Shown piece by piece: positions 17,288-26,369 of a DNA stretch of 64,000 bases. A program made the translations under genes and the position numbers. Origin of the DNA: Microbacterium capsulatum (GTDB lineage: Bacteria > Actinomycetota > Actinomycetes > Actinomycetales > Microbacteriaceae); NCBI RefSeq assembly GCF_030865425.1, contig NZ_JAVFCB010000003.1, positions 1 through 64,000 of the forward strand, in the 5' to 3' direction. The notes beneath the pieces were generated by a model. It made no database searches and was not told where the DNA came from. It was given only the letters and a program-made list of their open reading frames with translations. How positions within the stretch are numbered: the stretch's first letter is position 1; the number at the start of each line of letters is the position of its first letter.

Positions 17288-18261
17288 CCCTTGACGCTCC
17301 CCTCTTCGACGCCCTTGAAGAACTGCTTCTGCAGCACGGCGAAGAGGAGGATGATCGGCACGAGCGCGATCATGGTGCCCGCCGCGATCACGCGCGGGTT
17401 CGAGCCGAAGTTCGAGTTCAGGTAGTTCATGCCGACGGTGAGCGTGTAGTTCGCCGGATCGGACAGCACGACGAGCGGCCAGAGGAACTCGTCCCACGAG
17501 CCGATGAACGCGAACAGGGCGACGACCGAGACCATGCCGCGGATGTTCGGCCAGACGATGTGCCGCAGCCGCTGCAGCGTGTTCGCGCCGTCGATCGTGG
17601 CGGCGTCGAGCGTGTCGGCGGGGATCATCCGGCAGGCGGCGGCCATGAGCAGCACGTTGATCGCCGCGATCGCGCCGGGCAGGAACACCCCCCACAGGGT
17701 GTTCGCGAGCCCGAGCGACTTCACCGTGAGGTACTGGCTGGTCAGGGTGACCTCGCCGGGCAGCAGCAGCGTGGAGAAGAAGACCGCCATCACGATCCCC
17801 TTGCCGCGGAAGCGCAGGCAGCCCATGGCGTAGCCGCCGAGGGTCGCGAAGACCACGTTCGTGAGCACGGTGCCGACTCCGACGAGCAGCGAGTTGCGCG
17901 CGTAGTCGAGCACCGGGATCGTGCGGAACACCTCGGCGTAGTGGTCGAGGGTGAACGCGCGGGGGATCAGGTTCGGCGGGAAGGAGTAGATGTCCTCCGA
18001 GGAGCCCTTGAACGACGTGGACAGCTGCCACACGAACGGGAACACCATGACCACGAGGATCCCGACCAGGAGCGCGTACTTGCCGATCAGCCCGCCGAGC
18101 GACGGCTTCATGATGTCGGCGGATCCGCGCGTGCGGTACGGCTTCTCGCGGTGACGCGGCTCGCGGGGGCGCGGCTCGCGGCGGGGCCCGCGGCGCTTCG
18201 CGACCGCCTCCTCGGTCTGCTCGAGCACGCCGGCGGTCGCCGGGGCCTCCGTGTACGTCAT
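17284..18261 (-). CDS. Carbohydrate ABC transporter permease (MalG type)
   Basis: A 325-residue inner-membrane subunit of a CUT1-family sugar importer. A basic cytoplasmic N-terminus of ~55 residues precedes six predicted membrane segments (first about 60-80, ALLVGILVVMVFPFVWQL). The EAA loop that contacts the ATPase is AATIDGANTLQRLRHIVWPN (about 217-236). SWDEFLWPLVVL and the ending FFKGVEEGSVKG are typical of this subunit. It overlaps the upstream permease by ATGA and the GH20 start by GTGA. Confidence 0.92.
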   Translation of the reverse strand: MTYTEAPATAGVLEQTEEAVAKRRGPRREPRPREPRHREKPYRTRGSADIMKPSLGGLIGKYALLVGILVVMVFPFVWQLSTSFKGSSEDIYSFPPNLIPRAFTLDHYAEVFRTIPVLDYARNSLLVGVGTVLTNVVFATLGGYAMGCLRFRGKGIVMAVFFSTLLLPGEVTLTSQYLTVKSLGLANTLWGVFLPGAIAAINVLLMAAACRMIPADTLDAATIDGANTLQRLRHIVWPNIRGMVSVVALFAFIGSWDEFLWPLVVLSDPANYTLTVGMNYLNSNFGSNPRVIAAGTMIALVPIILLFAVLQKQFFKGVEEGSVKG

Positions 18262-19229
18262 GCCGTCGCCTCCGCCCGGGATCCGGATCCGCTGCGCCGA
18301 GCGCGCTGCTCGGCGCGCAGCTCACGCCGGATGCGGCGCTCCTGGCGCATCTCGCGGAGCGCGTCCGCGTTGTTCACGATCCCGACCACGGTGAGCGGGA
18401 TCAGGGTGAGCAGGAACAGCACGAGCGAGATCGCCGAGGCGTACCCGATCTGGCCGTTCAGGCCCTTGCCCATCGACTGGATGAGCATCACCATGCTCAT
18501 GGACCGGCCGCCGGGGCCCCCGGATCCGCTGGAGAGCACGTAGAGCTCGGTGAACACGCGGGTCGCGGCGACGCAGATGAGCACGGAGACGAGCATCATC
18601 GGTCCGCGCACGCCGGGGACCGTGACGGACCAGAACCGTCGCCAGGAGCCCGCCCCGTCCATCGCGGCCGCCTCGTGCAGCTCCCGCCCGACGTTGCCGA
18701 GGGCGGCGAGGTACACGACCATGTAGTAGCCCAGGCCCTTCCACACCGTGAGCCCGATGGCGCAGAAGATGAGCAGCCAGCGGTCGGAGAGGAACTCGAT
18801 CGGCCGGTCGGCGAGACCGAAGAACTTCAGCGCCGAGTTGATCGTGCCGTCGCCGGAGAAGAGGAACTCCCACACGATCGCGACGACCACGGCCGACGCG
18901 ATCACCGGGAAGTAGAACGTCGTCCGGAAGAATCCGACCGCGGGCACCTTGCGCTGCACGAGCAGCGCGAGCAGCAGCGGCAGGAACGTCAGCAGCGGCA
19001 CGCACACGAGCACGTACACGAGCGACGTCGACAGGGCGTAGCCGAACCGTTCGTCGGCCCAGAGGCGGGTGAAGTTCTCCAGCCCCACGAAAGCGACCGG
19101 GCGGAGGGGGCGCGCATCCGTGAACGCCAGGATCATGGTGTTCAGGAAGGGCCAGAGCGCGAACACGGCCACCCACACCACCCCCGGCAGCACCAGGAGG
19201 TACGGCGTGTACCAGCGTTGTCTTCTCAT
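18258..19229 (-). CDS. Carbohydrate ABC transporter permease (MalF type)
   Basis: A 323-residue partner permease with six membrane segments, the first at about 10-32 (LLVLPGVVWVAVFALWPF). The EAA motif is AAAMDGAGSWRRFWSVTVPG near residue 200. An unusually basic C-terminal tail (REMRQERRIRRELRAEQRAR) extends into the cytoplasm. No ATP-binding subunit gene lies in the operon, as is usual for actinobacterial CUT1 importers that share an MsiK-type ATPase encoded elsewhere. Start is 33 nt after the binding-protein stop. Confidence 0.92.
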   Translation of the reverse strand: MRRQRWYTPYLLVLPGVVWVAVFALWPFLNTMILAFTDARPLRPVAFVGLENFTRLWADERFGYALSTSLVYVLVCVPLLTFLPLLLALLVQRKVPAVGFFRTTFYFPVIASAVVVAIVWEFLFSGDGTINSALKFFGLADRPIEFLSDRWLLIFCAIGLTVWKGLGYYMVVYLAALGNVGRELHEAAAMDGAGSWRRFWSVTVPGVRGPMMLVSVLICVAATRVFTELYVLSSGSGGPGGRSMSMVMLIQSMGKGLNGQIGYASAISLVLFLLTLIPLTVVGIVNNADALREMRQERRIRRELRAEQRARRSGSGSRAEATA

Positions 19230-19262
19230 CGGATACCCCCCCTCCGCCTGCGGCCTTCGGCC

Positions 19263-20561
19263 CTACTTCGCGGCGTTCTGGTTGGCGTAGTCCTGCGACT
19301 TGGTCAGGGCCTGCTTGGCCGTGATGTCGCCCTTGATCGCGAGCGCGATCTGCTGCTTCGCGTAGTTCTCCATCGAGTCGACGTAGCCGGTGCCGGGAGC
19401 GCCGGGGACCCGGGCCTTGTCCATCTGCGCGGCGGCGAGCTTGGTGGCCTCGGTCTGCTGCGCGTTCTGGGCGGTGCCGGAGAACTTCGACGGATCCTGG
19501 TTCGCCTTCTTCGTGCCGGGGAAGAAGCCCGCGGCGAGCTTCATGAACTCGATCTGGTTGGCGTCGTTCGTGACGAACTCGGCGAACGCCAGGGCGGCGG
19601 CCGGGTTCTTCGCCTTGGCCGAGACGCTGACGCCCTGCACGAACAGCGGCGGCTGCCCGAAGCCGGCGGAGACCTTCACCGATGGCAGCAGGGTGGGCGC
19701 GTTCACCGCGAGGTTCTTGTCGATGTAGTTCGGGCCGGCGGTGGTCCAGGCCACGGTGCCCTTGTTGAAGTTGTTGACGTTGGCGTTCGCCGCCCCCGCG
19801 TTCTGAAGCGCTTCAGGGCTGATCGCGCCCTCCTTGTACAGTGCCGCGTACCGCTCGACGATCTTCTCCGCCGCGGGAGTGTCGAAGACGAACTTGCCGT
19901 TCTTGACGAAGTCGTAGGTCCCGCCGCCGTCGCTGATGTCGATCTGCAGCGACTTCGGGCTCGGCACGTCGGAGAGCGTCTGCACGCCGGCCTTGGCGAG
20001 CGCCGAGGCCACATCCAGCGTCTCGTCGAAGGTCTTCGGCGGGGCGGCGGCGCCCGCCTTGGCGAGCAGGTCCGTGTTCCAGTAGTTCAGCTCGGTGCCG
20101 AGGTACCACGGGAACGCGTACGTGCCCTTGATCCCGTCGTAGGTGTAAGCCGCGACGCCGCCGTCGACGTAGTCGCCGATGATGCTCGACACCTTCTTCA
20201 CGTCCACCAGCTGACCGGCCTTGGCCAGCTCCTGGGCGAACTCCGGCGGGAGGTTCACGACGTCGGGCAGCTCGCCGGACTCGGCCTGCTGGAGGATCTT
20301 GTCCTCGTAGCCGTCGGCGGGCTGGTCGATCCACTTGACCGTCGCGCCCGGGTGCTCCTTCTCGAACGCCTTCACGATGTTCTCGAAGTACGGGGTGAAC
20401 TTGTCGTTCTTCAGCGACCAGGTCTGGAAAGTGACCTGTCCCTTGATCTCGCCGCCGGCGGATCCGCCGCCTCCGGTCGCGGCGCCTCCCCCGGTGCACG
20501 CGGTGAGCGCGAGCGCGGTGGCCGCGGCGATGCCGACGGCAAGGGTCGATCGGATCTTCAT
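19263..20561 (-). CDS. Sugar-binding lipoprotein of an ABC importer
   Basis: A 432-residue family-1 extracellular solute-binding protein. The signal peptide ends in a lipobox, ALALTAC, with the lipidated cysteine at about residue 22 and a Gly-rich linker after it. GQVTFQTWSLKNDKFTPYF begins the mature domain. Conserved stretches include FPWYLGTELNYWNTDLLAKAG and AFAEFVTNDANQIEFMK. It captures an oligosaccharide outside the cell for the two permeases. The gene contains a 14-bp palindrome CTGAAGCGCTTCAG at 19803-19816. AAGGAG precedes the ATG. First gene of the operon. Confidence 0.92.
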   Translation of the reverse strand: MKIRSTLAVGIAAATALALTACTGGGAATGGGGSAGGEIKGQVTFQTWSLKNDKFTPYFENIVKAFEKEHPGATVKWIDQPADGYEDKILQQAESGELPDVVNLPPEFAQELAKAGQLVDVKKVSSIIGDYVDGGVAAYTYDGIKGTYAFPWYLGTELNYWNTDLLAKAGAAAPPKTFDETLDVASALAKAGVQTLSDVPSPKSLQIDISDGGGTYDFVKNGKFVFDTPAAEKIVERYAALYKEGAISPEALQNAGAANANVNNFNKGTVAWTTAGPNYIDKNLAVNAPTLLPSVKVSAGFGQPPLFVQGVSVSAKAKNPAAALAFAEFVTNDANQIEFMKLAAGFFPGTKKANQDPSKFSGTAQNAQQTEATKLAAAQMDKARVPGAPGTGYVDSMENYAKQQIALAIKGDITAKQALTKSQDYANQNAAK

Positions 20562-20617
20562 GGACGTTCTCCTTCGAATGGTCCTGGGACCCGCACCCTC
20601 CGGCTCTGGCGTCCCGC

Positions 20618-20635
20618 TACTAAAACGCTATAGTG
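20618..20635. promoter_or_regulatory. Probable LacI-family operator in the divergent transporter/sulfatase promoter
   Basis: TACTAAAACGCTATAGTG is an imperfect palindrome centred on CG. It shares TACTAAAACG with the site at 27413-27430 in front of lacI. It lies in the 190-nt region between the divergent binding-protein and sulfatase genes, overlaps a possible plus-strand -10 box (TATAGT), and is followed by a second inverted repeat (20628-20647). Confidence 0.6.
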
Positions 20636-20751
20636 TGCTCACTATGGCATAGCGAACGCGGCGCGTCCAGCCGGACCGGAAACGGACCGGCGGATCCGGC
20701 CCGCGGGCGACCGGCCGATCGGCACCCCTGACCCCACTGGAGAGGACAGCG

Positions 20752-22179
20752 ATGAGCTCCCCCCGTCGCCCCAACATCGTGTTCGTGCTGACCGACGACC
20801 ACGCCTCGAACGCGATCGGCTGCTACGGCTCCGTGGTGAACACCACGCCGGGCATCGACGCGATCGCCGAGGCGGGCGTCCGCTTCGATCGGGCCCTCGT
20901 CGAGAACGCGCTGTGCACGCCGAGCCGCGCCGCGTTCCTCACCGGCACGTACAGCCACACGAGCACGGTGACCACGCTCGCCACGCATCTGACGAACGAC
21001 CACGAGACGTTCATCACGGCGCTCAAGGCCGCCGGCTACCGCACCGCGATGTTCGGCAAGTGGCACCTCGGCCACGGCCCCGAGCACGACCCCGCCGGCT
21101 TCGACCACTGGGAGGTGCTGCCCGACCAGGGCGAGTACTTCGACCCGATGTTCCTCACCGCCGACGGACCGGTGCGGCGCGAGGGCTACGTGACCGACAT
21201 CATCACCGAGCGGGCGCTGGACTGGATGCGCGGGCAGGGCGACGAGCCTTACTGCGTGCTGGTCTGGCACAAGGCGCCGCACCGCCCCTGGGAGCCGCAC
21301 CCGCGGCATGCGGACCTGTTCGCGGATCCGATCCCCCTCCCGGTCACCTTCGAGGACGACTACGAGGGCCGCGGAACCCCCGCGCACCACGCCACGATGC
21401 GGATCGCCGACTACCTCACCGACATCGACCTCAAAGTCCAGCCGCCGACCGAGCTCGGCTACGCGGAGCGCGCGGTGTGGAAGTATCAGCGCTACATGCA
21501 GGACTACCTGCGCTGCGTCGCCGCCGTCGACGAGGGCGTGCAGGCGCTCACGGACTTCCTGCGGGAGAGCGGCCGGGCCGACGACACGATCACGATCTAC
21601 GCCTCCGACCAGGGGTTCTACCTCGGCGAGCACGGCTGGTTCGACAAGCGCTTCATGTACGAGGAGTCTCTGCGAATGCCGCTCGTGCTCAGCTACCCGG
21701 CCCGGGTCTCCGGGGGCGGCAGCACGTCGGCGCTCGTCTCGAACGTCGACATCGCGCAGACGCTGCTCGAGTTCGCCGGCGTCGCCGCCCCCGAGGGCAT
21801 GCAGGGCGTGAGCCTCGTCGACCTGGTGACCGGGCCGGATCCGGTGGACGTGCGCGACGCGCACTACTACCGCTTCTACGAGCACGACGACCACATGCAC
21901 CACGTCTGGGCGCACTACGGGGTGCGCACCGAGCGGTACAAGCTCATCTACTACTACGCCGACGGGATGGGACTCCCGAACACGGGCGACACGACCTATC
22001 CTCCGGAGTGGGAGCTCTTCGATCTCGAGAAGGATCCGTACGAGCTCACCAGCGTGCATCTCGATCCCGCGTACGCCGACATCCGGCGTGAGCTGACCCT
22101 GAGGCTGTGGGATCTCCAGCAGGAGCTCGGCGACGCGCCCCATCCTCGCCAGCCCGTTCCGGAAGGACGTACCCGATGA
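20752..22179 (+). CDS. Formylglycine-dependent sulfatase
   Basis: A 475-residue type I sulfatase. [21 protein letters not shown] gives the metal-binding Asp pair. The C-x-P-S-R maturation motif is [12 protein letters not shown], with the cysteine converted to formylglycine at about residue 55. [12 protein letters not shown] and [21 protein letters not shown] carry further metal and substrate ligands. No signal peptide is evident, so it probably works inside the cell after uptake. GGAGAGGA precedes the ATG. The stop overlaps the GH5-like start (ATGA). Substrate (sulfated sugar) is inferred from context only. Confidence 0.92.
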   Translation: MSSPRRPNIVFVLTDDHASNAIGCYGSVVNTTPGIDAIAEAGVRFDRALVENALCTPSRAAFLTGTYSHTSTVTTLATHLTNDHETFITALKAAGYRTAMFGKWHLGHGPEHDPAGFDHWEVLPDQGEYFDPMFLTADGPVRREGYVTDIITERALDWMRGQGDEPYCVLVWHKAPHRPWEPHPRHADLFADPIPLPVTFEDDYEGRGTPAHHATMRIADYLTDIDLKVQPPTELGYAERAVWKYQRYMQDYLRCVAAVDEGVQALTDFLRESGRADDTITIYASDQGFYLGEHGWFDKRFMYEESLRMPLVLSYPARVSGGGSTSALVSNVDIAQTLLEFAGVAAPEGMQGVSLVDLVTGPDPVDVRDAHYYRFYEHDDHMHHVWAHYGVRTERYKLIYYYADGMGLPNTGDTTYPPEWELFDLEKDPYELTSVHLDPAYADIRRELTLRLWDLQQELGDAPHPRQPVPEGRTR

Positions 22180-23522
22180 CCCCCAGTCCTGACGCACCGG
22201 CGGCTCCGGCCGCCCCGCTGCGGTTCGGCGCGAACTACACCCCGTCGAACGAGTGGATGCACTCCTGGCTCGACCTCGACCTCGACGACGTGCGCCGCGA
22301 CTTCGCGGGCCTCGCCCGCCTCGGACTCGACCACGTGCGGATCTTCCCGCTCTGGCCGATCCTGCAGCCGAACCGCACGCTCATCCGCGCGAAGGCGGTC
22401 GCCGACGTGCGGGCCGTGGTCGACGTGGCCGCCGAGTTCGGGCTGGACGCCAGCGTCGACGTCATCCAGGGCCACCTGTCCAGCTTCGACTTCATCCCGT
22501 CGTGGCTGTTCACCTGGCACGACAAGAACATGTTCACGCACCCGCTGGCCCTGAGCGGGCAGGTCGCGCTCGTCGAGCGGCTCGGCGCGGCCCTGCGCGA
22601 CGCGCCGAACTTCCTCGGCTTCACGCTCGGCAATGAGACGAACCAGTTCTCCGCCGCCGTGCACCCCTCGCCCTGGCCGGTCACCACGGACGAGGCGGCG
22701 ACCTGGCTGACCACGCTGCTCGACGCGGCCGAGCGCTCCGCGCCGGGCCTTCCGCACGTGCACAGCGAGTACGACGCCGCCTGGTACCTGGACGGGCACG
22801 GCTTCGTGCCGACGCACGCCACCCGGATCGGCGCGATGACGACCGTGCACTCGTGGATCTTCAACGGCACCGCGCAGCGCTACGGCGGGCGCTCGGCGGC
22901 GAGCGATCGGCACGCCGAGTACATGATCGAGCTGTCCCGGGCGTTCGCGACGGATCCGCGCCGGCCGATCTGGCTCCAGGAGGTCGGCGCTCCGTCGAAC
23001 TGCCTGACGCCCGAGCAGACGCCCGACTTCCTCGAGGCCACCGTGCGCGCGGCGGTGCGCACGGAGAACCTGTGGGGCGTGACGTGGTGGTGCTCGCACG
23101 ACGTGGGCCGCGAACTCGCCGACTACCCCGAGCTGGAGTACTCGCTCGGCCTGATCGACCGGTCCGGCGCGGCGAAGCCGATCGGGCAGCGCTACGCCGA
23201 GATCATCCCCGAGCTGCGCGCGCGGCAGCAGACCCCGGCGCGCCCGACCGCGATCGTCGTCGAGGTCGACGAGCAGGAGATCCCGGTCAGCCGGGCCGCG
23301 ATGAGCCCGGGAGGCGCGATCTTCCAGGCCTGGGTGGACGCGTGCGCGGCAGGGATCGACGCCGCCTTCGTCACGTCGACCGTCGCGGCGGATCCGGCCG
23401 CCCTCGCCGCCCGCGGCATCACGGAGCTGATCCGCCCCGACCTCAGGGCCGGCGTCGGCGTCTACTCCTCGAACAACACCGTCGTCGACGACGAGCCCAC
23501 CGCCACGGAGGATTCCGCATGA
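22176..23522 (+). CDS. GH5-like glycoside hydrolase
   Basis: A 448-residue TIM-barrel hydrolase. [16 protein letters not shown] opens the barrel. The probable acid/base Glu is in [11 protein letters not shown] (about 150) and the nucleophile Glu in [11 protein letters not shown] (about 265). A C-terminal ~80-residue part may be an extra domain. The intracellular location (no signal peptide) and neighbours suggest a role on oligosaccharides. A beta-mannosidase acting on Man-beta-GlcNAc, as known for some GH5 subfamily 18 enzymes of bifidobacteria, would fit but is not shown. Start ATG at 22176 has GGAAGGA upstream. It overlaps both neighbouring sulfatase genes by ATGA. Confidence 0.82.
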   Translation: MTPSPDAPAAPAAPLRFGANYTPSNEWMHSWLDLDLDDVRRDFAGLARLGLDHVRIFPLWPILQPNRTLIRAKAVADVRAVVDVAAEFGLDASVDVIQGHLSSFDFIPSWLFTWHDKNMFTHPLALSGQVALVERLGAALRDAPNFLGFTLGNETNQFSAAVHPSPWPVTTDEAATWLTTLLDAAERSAPGLPHVHSEYDAAWYLDGHGFVPTHATRIGAMTTVHSWIFNGTAQRYGGRSAASDRHAEYMIELSRAFATDPRRPIWLQEVGAPSNCLTPEQTPDFLEATVRAAVRTENLWGVTWWCSHDVGRELADYPELEYSLGLIDRSGAAKPIGQRYAEIIPELRARQQTPARPTAIVVEVDEQEIPVSRAAMSPGGAIFQAWVDACAAGIDAAFVTSTVAADPAALAARGITELIRPDLRAGVGVYSSNNTVVDDEPTATEDSA

Positions 23523-24820
23523 ACCGCCCGAACGTCGTCGTCATCTACGCGGACGACCTCGGCTACGGTGACGTCGGCTGCTTCGGCAGCGACGACATCC
23601 GCACCCCGCACCTCGACCGGCTCGCCGCCCGCGGCGTGCGGATGACGAACTGGTACTCGAACTCGCCGGTGTGCTCGCCGTCGCGCGCGGCGCTGCTGAC
23701 CGGACGTCACCCGGTGCACGCCGGTGTGCAGGAGATCCTCGGCGGCAAGCGCGGCACTCCGGGCCTGCCGGCGCAGCCCACGCTCGCCTCGCGGCTGCAG
23801 GAAGAGGGCTACCGCACCGGCATCTTCGGCAAGTGGCACCTCGGGGTGGGCGAGGGCTACCGTCCGTTGGACCGCGGCTTCGAGCGGCACTTCGGCTTCC
23901 TCGCCGGCTGCGTGGACTACTACTCGCACATCTTCTACTGGGGTCAGGGCCTCAACCCCGTGCACGACCTGTGGGACGACGAGCGCGAGGTCTACGACAA
24001 CGGCCGCTACCTCACCGAGGTCCTCACCGACAAGGCGGTGGCGTTCATCGCGGACAACGCCGCGGATCCGTTCTTCTGCTACGTGCCGTTCAACGCGCCG
24101 CACTACCCGATGCACGCCCCCGCGGAGTACGTCGACCGCTTCCCCGAGCTGCCCGACGACCGCCGGATCATGGCGGCGATGATCTCCGCGATGGACGACG
24201 GCGTGGGCCGGATCCTGGACGCGCTCGAGGAGGCCGGGATCGCGGACGACACGATCGTGTTCTTCTCCTCCGACAACGGCCCGTCGACCGAGAGCCGGAA
24301 CTGGCTGAACGGCGAGGAGATCGACTACCAGGGCGGATCGACCGGGGGCCTGCGCGGCAACAAGGGATCGCTGTTCGACGGCGGGATCCGCGTGCCGGCG
24401 ATCATCGCGTGGCCTTCGGCGCTGCCGCAGGGCGCGGAGTGGTCCGAGCCCGGCGCGATGATGGATCTGCTGCCGACCGTGCTCGAGGCCGCGGGCGCGC
24501 CCGCCGCGGCGGATGCCGACGGCACGAGCGTGCTCGCCGCCCTGCGGGAGCTCGAGCCGTTGCCTGAGGAGCGCACCCTGTTCTGGGAGTACGGCCCTCA
24601 GCTGGCCGCGCGCCGGGGACCGTGGAAGCTCACCCTGTCGGCCCGGGAGCACCTGGGCGGGCGGTTCCAGCTGGGCAGCGCGATGCTCGCGAACCTGGAC
24701 GAGGATCCGGCCGAGGCCGAGGACCTGTCGGCGCAGCACCCCGAGATCGCCGCCGCCCTGCGCGCCGAGGTCGAGGCCTGGGCGAAGACGTTCGACTGGG
24801 ACCCGGCGCCCTGGCTGTGA
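23519..24820 (+). CDS. Second formylglycine-dependent sulfatase
   Basis: A 433-residue arylsulfatase-type enzyme. [21 protein letters not shown] supplies the metal-binding Asp residues. The maturation motif is [17 protein letters not shown], Cys at about 52. [19 protein letters not shown] and [14 protein letters not shown] are family blocks. It is closer to the GalNAc/arylsulfatase A group in its motif spacing than the sulfatase at 20752, so the two probably cut different sulfate positions. Start overlaps the GH5-like stop. No sulfatase-maturating enzyme is encoded in the window. Confidence 0.92.
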   Translation: MNRPNVVVIYADDLGYGDVGCFGSDDIRTPHLDRLAARGVRMTNWYSNSPVCSPSRAALLTGRHPVHAGVQEILGGKRGTPGLPAQPTLASRLQEEGYRTGIFGKWHLGVGEGYRPLDRGFERHFGFLAGCVDYYSHIFYWGQGLNPVHDLWDDEREVYDNGRYLTEVLTDKAVAFIADNAADPFFCYVPFNAPHYPMHAPAEYVDRFPELPDDRRIMAAMISAMDDGVGRILDALEEAGIADDTIVFFSSDNGPSTESRNWLNGEEIDYQGGSTGGLRGNKGSLFDGGIRVPAIIAWPSALPQGAEWSEPGAMMDLLPTVLEAAGAPAAADADGTSVLAALRELEPLPEERTLFWEYGPQLAARRGPWKLTLSAREHLGGRFQLGSAMLANLDEDPAEAEDLSAQHPEIAAALRAEVEAWAKTFDWDPAPWL

Positions 24821-24971
24821 CGTGCGGGGCGTGACGTGCGGGGCGTGACGCGCGGGGCGTGACGCGCGGGGCGTGACGCGCGGGGCGTGACGTGCGGGGC
24901 GTGACGTGCGGGGCGTGACGCGCGGGGCGTGACGTGCGGGGCGTGACGTGCGGGGGCGTGAGGTGCAGGGC
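24817..24971. repeat. 14-nt minisatellite directly after the sulfatase stop
   Basis: Eleven tandem copies of GTGACGTGCGGGGC (with a T/C variant at position 7, the last two copies degenerate) begin at the last base of the final sense codon and include the sulfatase stop. Copies start at 24817, 24831, 24845 and so on every 14 nt. Expansion by slippage is likely. No coding role is seen. Confidence 0.85.
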
Positions 24972-24993
24972 GTGAGGACCTGTCCGGCGGTCA

Positions 24994-25679
24994 GAGATGG
25001 AAAGCGCTTCTGCGGACGTACCGGCGGCGGCGTTTTCCATCTCCGACGTGAACGCCCGTCGCGTCGGAGATGGGTTTCGTTGCTCCGAATCGGACTGCAG
25101 CGACGAAAGCCATCTCTGAGGGGCGAGGGATCGGGATCCGCGGCGCGAGCGGATCCCGATCCGCGGCGCGAGCGTCAGAGATGGAAAGCGCTGCTGCCGA
25201 CGTACCGGCAGCGGCGTTTTCCATCCCCGATGTGAACGACCGTCGGGTCGGAGATGGATTTCGTCGCTCCCAGGCGCGCCGGAGCGGCGAAACCCATCTC
25301 TGAGGCATGAGCGAATCGGGATCCGCGACGCGAGAGGGCGCGGCCGGTCACGCGCGAGAGGGCGCGGCCGGTCATCAGAGATGGAAAGCGCTGCTGCCGA
25401 CGTACCGGCGGCGGCGTTTTCCATCCCCGGTGTGAACGACCGTCGCGCCGGAGATGGATTTCGTCGCTCCCAGGCACGCCGGAGCGCCGAAAGCCATCTT
25501 TGAGGCGCAAGCGGATCGGGATCCGCGACGCGAGCGGACCCGCGGCGCGAGCGTCAGAGATGGAAAGCGCTGCTGCGGACGTGCCAGCGGCGGCGTTTTC
25601 CATCTCCGACGTGAACGCCCGTCGCGTCGGAGATGGGTTTCGTTGCTCCGAATCGGACTGCAGCGACGAAAGCCATCTC
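24994..25679. repeat. Paired 50-nt hairpin array B (8 units)
   Basis: Eight units at 24994, 25067, 25178, 25251, 25378, 25451, 25557 and 25630, each 50 nt. Odd units have GAGATGGAAAGCGC left arms and GGCGTTTTCCATC right arms. Even units have GAGATGGRTTTCGT left arms and GCGAAAGCCATC-type right arms. Within each pair the offset is exactly 73 nt, and pairs repeat after 184, 200 and 179 nt. The array, with GGATCC-rich linkers up to 25808, fills the 988-nt gap between convergent genes. No credible gene lies there. Confidence 0.9.
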
Positions 25680-25808
25680 TGAGGGGCGAGGGATCGGGAT
25701 CCGCGACGTGAGCGGATCGGGGATCCGCGGCGCGAGCAGATCGGGATCCGCGACGCGAGCGCGATCGGGATCCGCGGTGCGAGGCGGATCGGATCCGCGG
25801 GGCGAGCG

Positions 25809-26282
25809 TCAGCTCTGGCCGTTGATCCGCTCCGCCTCCTTGGCGGCGACGATCTTGCGCAGACCGGAGCTGGAGAAGCGGTGATCCCGGGTGTTGAAGT
25901 ACAGCTCGATCCCGGCCTCCTCGCAGTACGCGCGGCCGGTGAAGTCGCGGTCCTCGTACTCGTCGCCCACGATGCGGACGTCGAGCTTGAACGAGCGCAG
26001 GATGTCCTCGAGGTCCTGCTCGGTCGAGTACGGCACGATCTCGTCGACGTACTGGCAGCCACGCAGCTGGATGTAGCGCTCGACCACGGTCTGCGTGGGA
26101 GCGTTCTTCTCGGGCCGGTCCAGAGTCGGGTCCATCTGCAGGCCGCAGATCAGGTAGTCGCACTGGCGCTTGGCCTCGGCGAGCATCATGATGTGCCCCG
26201 CGTGCAGCAGGTCGAAGGTCGAGAACGTGATCCCGACACGAGGCCCCGGGTTGTAGTCCTGGTGCTTCTTCACGCCATCCAT
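25809..26282 (-). CDS. Glycerol-3-phosphate cytidylyltransferase-like nucleotidyltransferase
   Basis: A 157-residue cytidylyltransferase-fold enzyme, a single compact domain. GITFSTFDLLHAGHIMMLAEAK carries the HxGH motif at about 26-29. The second signature is HRFSSSGLRKIV near the C-terminus, corresponding to RTxGISTT of TagD. Such enzymes make CDP-glycerol or related activated polyols for teichoic-acid-type polymers. RNA-binding or other nucleotidyl transfer is possible. GAGGGGG precedes the ATG, and a TAGAGT -10-like box lies ~24 bases upstream. It sits between the sulfatase operon and lacI but shows no functional tie to them. Confidence 0.8.
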   Translation of the reverse strand: MDGVKKHQDYNPGPRVGITFSTFDLLHAGHIMMLAEAKRQCDYLICGLQMDPTLDRPEKNAPTQTVVERYIQLRGCQYVDEIVPYSTEQDLEDILRSFKLDVRIVGDEYEDRDFTGRAYCEEAGIELYFNTRDHRFSSSGLRKIVAAKEAERINGQS

Positions 26283-26369
26283 CGGCGCCCCCTCTCGTCG
26301 GCGCTTGCACTCTATCGGATCAGCCTCGGCGAGCCTGAGTGACCGCGGAGCGCGGGAGGACCGCCCCGT

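Noticed and set aside
24994..25679. CRISPR array
   Set aside because: The 50-nt units are palindromic with unequal inner sequence, the linkers are not unique equal-length spacers, and no cas genes are present.
25175..26310. Long proteins reading through the hairpin arrays (repeated SAFHL-type ends)
   Set aside because: Open frames occur on both strands because the palindromes lack stops. The encoded text is just the translated repeat, without ribosome sites.
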